Part shown: one piece after another, positions 59,246 through 64,000 of the stretch
How the letters are laid out: each line of letters starts with the position of its first letter
Position numbering within the stretch: the first letter of the stretch is position 1
Assembly (NCBI RefSeq): GCF_002775205.1
Contig: NC_036464.1
Location: forward strand, 1,798,001 to 1,862,000
Direction of reading: 5' to 3'
From: Xiphophorus maculatus
Lineage: Eukaryota; Chordata; Actinopteri; Cyprinodontiformes; Poeciliidae
DNA length: 64,000 nucleotides
Made by a program: the position numbers and the translations under genes
Notes under the pieces: model-generated
Told to the model about the DNA's origin: nothing
Database searches by the model: none
What the model saw: the letters and a program-made list of their open reading frames with translations, nothing else

Positions 59246-60976
59246 GAGCATGTTCATCATCTCCAGCATGTTTTCCAGCTCATCAGATCAACTGGCTTCA
59301 CTATTAACCTCCATAAACATAAGTTGGTGCAGAGGCAGGTGGAGCTCCTGGGCTGTGATTGGACATGTTAGACCTCAGGTGGGGAAAGTGGAAACTATTC
59401 ATGCACACAGTGTGGCAGAAAAGTTGGGACTATTTTCAGAGTTGAACAAAATGTAAATAGTTTCACACGTAATATTAAACATCAGCTAATCTCTAATTCA
59501 CAACAGACATATCTGCACAACAATAGAAACAAATAATATACAGATTCCTAACTAAATTATTGCAGAGTTAAACTTTTGCTCGCTCTTTCCAATGGAAAAA
59601 TGAAACTCAAAATACTATAAAAAGTCATTATAATGCTGAAAAATAAGACACCTTTATATGACTGCAAATTAGTCATTTTATAGCCACTGGGTTAAGTATT
59701 AAAGTGTTGAAGCATCACGTTTTATGCTACAATATGCATAATGTCACCATCTAGTGGCCGGACACAAAAACTCATGAAGCTCACATATGAATAAGGAACA
59801 AAGATTGTTCACAAATTAAAAAATGGCTGTCAGAGAAATGAGGCCCTGCACACTGCCAACTACTCTGTTTCTATCTGTGTGCAAAATAAAATACACATTC
59901 TCAGATAATATTGTTAAAGAAATTTTATTCTGAATATAAAGTTGTTCTTTCAGATCAAGAGACAAAAAGATGAATATTTCAGATAAAAACAAACCTATGC
60001 AATGTTGTCAAGCAAATATCTTATCATCACAAACTCCTACCCAACAATCAACATTCATTCCTAGCTTACAAATATTTTTATAGCAAGAAAGTTACATTTT
60101 TCAGCTCATCATTCTTTGCCTCATAAAGTCCAGATAAAAATGTGACAGACCAAAATAATCTTCATGTGTACATGATTATACATTGTTCAGAGAGTGAACA
60201 GTCTAAAAATTATTTAAAAAAAGGTTTTGACCTAAAGTTCCTGTAGCCACGAAATACAAGCTGTAATAAAATGTCTGATTTTTTATTTCATGCCAAACAT
60301 GAGATATTTCCTGTTTCTGCAGATTTCTCACAATCTAAGCAGCAGTTTTGCTTCATCACAAGAGATGGTATGTTGCAGTTGAAAATAATAGATCACCTTG
60401 TTAACACTTTAGATGATGAAAAATATTAGTATATTAACATTAATATTTACAAAAGACAAAATGGAACGGTTTGCATTATTAAAATCCTACAACTTCAAGC
60501 CATCCACCTCCTGGGAGATTTGGAGGCTTAATGGTTGTTTTTATGTAAAGAAATCTCTAGTCCAATTGAAAATTTCTGTTATATATAATAAACATTTCAG
60601 TTAAATCCCTGCTAAATTAAATGTCTGCTATGTTGCTATCAGAAACACTGTATGCGCTTCAGAATCAATTACATAACAGAAAAGCTAAATTGGTTTAATC
60701 CACAGCTGAATAAATAAAGTTTTACTGTTTTCAGCATTTTCTGCTGAAAGAAACTTTTTCATGGGAAACTCTTTGACACTTTCTAAGTGTTGTACCTGGT
60801 TAAATTGACAAACCAGAGAATCAAGCAGGTTGTCTTTTCTTCAGTGGTTGGGTTTTGGTTTTCAAATGATCATGAAAAATTCAAAATATATCATCTGAAA
60901 GTATTTTCTCTTGCAAATAATCCATAAGAATTCCTTAAGAAGGTAAGATGTGAAAATATTTGTGCATCAGTTGAAC
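59246..60976. other. Intergenic DNA before receptor 8, unit 3
   Basis: Copy of the unit 1 and 2 equivalents, without the 36549-type insertion. Contains gtcaccatctagtggccgga near 59742 and the 3'-flank motif near 60495. Confidence 0.5.
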
Positions 60977-62197
60977 CTAAACTGCTGTAGTACGTTGAGA
61001 TGACACGTTGTCATTATCAGTGCTGCTGATCTCCTGATTCTTAGACGTTACACAGCAACACAATGAGGTCAAAAGTCTGTCAACTGCACTTTTCCTCAGA
61101 AAAACACACATAGCTGAGTCTGCAAGAGGACTAAGAAAAATACCAATTGCAACCCAAGTAAAGTTGCTAAATCTTTCTTCGGGTTTTTCCAACAGAAAAT
61201 GTATCATGTAAGGGATGAAAATCAAAATATATGTTAGCAAAACCACAACCAGAATTGAAACAATTCGACGTTTTTCATCAGCAGAGACACTGTGAGCTTT
61301 AGTCAGAGCTTTAATGGTCCCAACCAGGCAGAAGATGAGCAAGAGAAGAGGGAAGAGGATACTAGCAGCCTGAATTTTTTCTCTACACTCTGATTTCAAA
61401 AGGAGATACATGCTAAGAAGATAAAGGAGATAAAATATCCAGACTGCTACACAGATCAACACAGATGTCTTGATGTTTCTTCCAAATCTGTACCACAGCG
61501 GCTTGGCAATGACCAGATACCTGAAATAAAAGATACATGCTGTCAGACATTACTTATGTAATAGTGTCAGAATGAAACAATAATATGCATGTAAACAGGC
61601 AATTACCTTTCCAGGGAGATACACATCATGAATCCAATACTGGCTCCAATGCCAATATCAAGGGCACAGAAAGAGAAAACATCGGGACCATATACTATCA
61701 TAGGAATTCTGCTGCAGTACTGGATAAGATCAGAAATCAGAAGGTTGAAGATGTAAAGTGGAGCACCATGATCCTTTTTCACCTGCAGGGGAAACAAAAT
61801 AAAAAGTGAAAAAAAGCTGAAAATTTCTTCCCAACTTCAAGGAACTATTAGATGATTCTGCTTCCACAAATATAACACACAATGTTTAATTTCCTTTTGA
61901 TCAACCATTCCTTAGATCCAGGTTCAGAGAAAACCAATATTAATAAAAAAAACTGCATTTCCTGATGAACATGCAGTTAAATCTAAGTTAACAAGTACTC
62001 ACCTTTGATAAAACAGCAAACATGGCCACCAGAGTCAAAGGAAGTCCAACACAAATGGTGATCAAATTTCCCCAGGACAAGATTTGAATATATACTTTGT
62101 TCTTTTCATAAAAACTGTTAGATGCATCATTGTAGTTGAAATTGGTCAGATTGAGGTTTTCTTTCAATGAGGTTGTGTTGATGAGGGAATCTCCCAT
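60977..62197 (-). CDS. Class A GPCR, paralogue 8 (three coding exons, 304 aa)
   Basis: Exons on the minus strand: 62197-62003, 61782-61607, 61520-60977 (stop tag). Exon 1 begins [20 protein letters not shown], with TM1 [12 protein letters not shown]. Exon 2 begins [18 protein letters not shown] and ends [14 protein letters not shown]. Exon 3 begins [15 protein letters not shown], with TM7 [14 protein letters not shown] and the LCCCV tail cluster. It differs from paralogues 4 and 6 mainly in the extracellular half: FSFCALDIG at the top of TM3 and [15 protein letters not shown] in ECL2, each adding one Cys. Frame intact, promoter block at about 62589-62684. Confidence 0.88.
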
Positions 62198-62588
62198 TCT
62201 TCAATATCAAACCTGCACAAGCAAAATAATGAATAATGGAGACTTGATTTTTCTCTTAGCTTATTTCATAAAAGTTGTATTAAATTTCTTTTTAAGTGGA
62301 AAATCTTAGAAAAACTATTTTGTAAGAAATTAATATTAGTACAAAAATAAAGCATATGGTAAAGATAAACACAGTAATTCTTGAAAGTAATGATTGGAAA
62401 ATTATCCAAATATAAAGTATGTGCTCAGTTTCTACCTTATTATACTGGCATGCAGGTAAATGTTATTTCTAATGTGGCTCAGCAGCTCCATGAAATTAAA
62501 CACATAGGATGCACTATTCAGCAACGTATTAAATTTAATGTGTCTTTATTTCATTTCTGTACATTAAAAGAAAACAATATATATTTAC

Positions 62589-62685
62589 CTTTGAAAGTTT
62601 AAAAGTCCTGAAATGATTCCTGTTTTCAGCCAGTTCTCCTTCTCATCTCAACGGTCTGCAGTCTGAACATTCTCTATATATATGA
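62589..62685 (-). promoter_or_regulatory. Promoter and non-coding 5' exon of receptor 8
   Basis: TATA-like tatatatag at 62674-62684 (minus strand); the leader exon ends at 62589 with donor gtaaat; the acceptor of the coding first exon lies at about 62212. Same module as receptors 3, 4 and 6. Confidence 0.6.
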
Positions 62686-64000
62686 ACCACATGGTGTCTG
62701 AACAATGACATCTGACTTCTGTATTAAAGGAAATGGGCACAGAGATGATGTAATAAGTATATTTTCTTTAGAAACAGGAAGAAAACGTCTTCTAAGATCA
62801 TAAAAAATTTTTTAAACTCAGTTATCATGAACCAACTTGTGTAAAATTTAATTCCGTTAATTTTTCTAGCACCAATTAACAAGAAATATTCTCTCTATGT
62901 TCTTTGCAAAAAAAAATGCACTGAAGCTTTTATTACTAGTTTTACCTGTTTATCTTAAATACAACAAATTAAACCAGCATGTTTTGGACACTGCTGTCAT
63001 CTCTAACTTTAGAAAAGGAAAGCTGCAGTCATGAAAACATTTCACATTAACTTATAGAGATGCATGCAACAGGGACAAACATGGACATGCTGGTGCAGGA
63101 TGCTCTGCATTGCTCTCTTTTGCTCTTGCTTCATCACCCATGTTGGTTCTTCCATCTTCCTTTATGTGCTGTTAGCTGGTGGGCTATGACTCAAGATGTG
63201 TTCGGCCAACTGTGGGCCACAGAGACACTGGAGCGGCTCGCTTTAAGAAAATGTCTTAAGATGAAGGTTATGCTCCTTTCAGAGGTTTGTGGAACAGAAA
63301 TATTACATAATTGGTTACACTCTCATATTCCCCATATTCCAGCATAACTTCTCTCTACTGACTTTCTTCAGCTTGAACACATTGTCAGAGATTAACATAG
63401 TGCAACATTCTGTCTGAATTCAAAGCTGACTGAAACACAAGGAGTCTATATCTATGTCAACACTCTTCAGTAACTTATCACTTTGTGTAACTCATTGTCG
63501 ATTAAATGTACACAGATGGATAATAACTTCTCTTGATTATGATGATTTTCTAATTACAGCTGATAAAATCTTGATAATTAATATTAGAATATTACATCAG
63601 GCCATGTCAAAATCCTTAGAGGCATTTTTCTCTGGTTCAGCTTGTAGGTTAGAAAATAAAGTCCTTAAATATTGAAATAATTCAATGAGGGTTGAAATTG
63701 TCCCAGTAACCACAAAACTCAGTATATTTAATAACTTTTAAAAGAGTAAAAACTATCAAAGACAAAACATGAGGATGAGAAACCAAGAGAAGCTGTTTCA
63801 CCTTCAACAGCCAATCTTTCCAACATTTTCAGACAGAAGTAACAGATGAAAAGATTTTAAACAATTCAGATTCTGGGACAGATTAAAGGTCAAAATGTGT
63901 CCCACATGTAACCTCCACAACCCGACATTAAAACCATTACAGTGCAGCAGATTCACAGCTGTAAGAAATTGAAATGAATTTCTCAGGTTTGACTTCAAGT
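62686..64000. repeat. Intergenic block of unit 3 to the window end
   Basis: Upstream region of receptor 8 and the start of the block seen at 27283 and 42103. A deletion of about 330 bp joins 63244 to sequence equivalent to 27836. No gene before the end. Confidence 0.55.

Larger units (their letters stand above)
56940..64000. repeat. Large tandem unit 3, cut by the window end
   Basis: Begins with the same ctcctcatctgtaagctatt boundary and contains the SCAN-Gag fossil (57920), the MGDS receptor (60977-62197) and the start of the next intergenic block. About 330 bp present in units 1 and 2 (27500-27835 equivalent) are deleted at about 63244. Confidence 0.75.

Overview
The window is eukaryotic, almost certainly teleost fish. 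It is AT-rich, intron-containing DNA loaded with typical fish repeats: Tc1-like and foldback DNA transposons, L2-type LINE pieces, tRNA-headed SINEs, and Gypsy-type LTR elements. The species cannot be fixed from the sequence.

The host genes I can support all belong to one family of class A (rhodopsin-like) G-protein-coupled receptors, arranged head to tail on the minus strand. There are six receptors with all coding exons (1808-3030, 8063-9208, 18019-19203, 24780-26463, 39163-40383, 60977-62197) and two that lack a visible first exon (29930-30642, 52854-53659). All share one architecture. Exon 1 encodes a glycosylatable N-terminus and TM1. Exon 2 encodes TM2-TM3 and ends inside the Arg codon of the E-R-Y motif. 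Exon 3 encodes TM4-TM7 and the tail. Four paralogues (18019, 24780, 39163, 60977) also share a TATA-like box and a probable non-coding 5' exon. The family is divergent: the usual TM3-ECL2 disulfide cysteine and the Pro of N/DPxxY are absent.

Layout: 1-1232 is GC-rich repeat DNA with a 172-bp direct repeat. 1808-9208 holds two older receptors separated by a SINE, a decayed Tc1 element and a MITE. 11249-12701 is a 1.45-kb foldback element. 15440-20006 is the third receptor with an internally deleted LINE and a solo LTR in its 3' flank. From about 20007 a large segment is repeated in tandem: unit 1 about 20007-33925, unit 2 about 33926-56939, unit 3 from 56940 past the window end. Each unit carries a SCAN-domain Gag fossil, a full MGDS-type receptor, a receptor without exon 1, and an L2 LINE 3' end; unit 3 is cut by the window edge before the last two.

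The most striking mobile element is a young, whole-looking Ty3/Gypsy retrotransposon (42386-50574, 969-bp LTRs, gag and pol, no env) inserted into unit 2. Unit 1 preserves the matching empty site. The same paralogue comparison dates several other insertions (solo LTRs at 22389, 40559 and 41026; a LINE-tail insertion in intron 2 of the 24780 receptor) as later than the duplications. The picture is a rapidly duplicating chemoreceptor-like GPCR cluster used as a landing site by mobile elements. I found no RNA genes beyond tRNA-derived SINE heads, and no CRISPR array.
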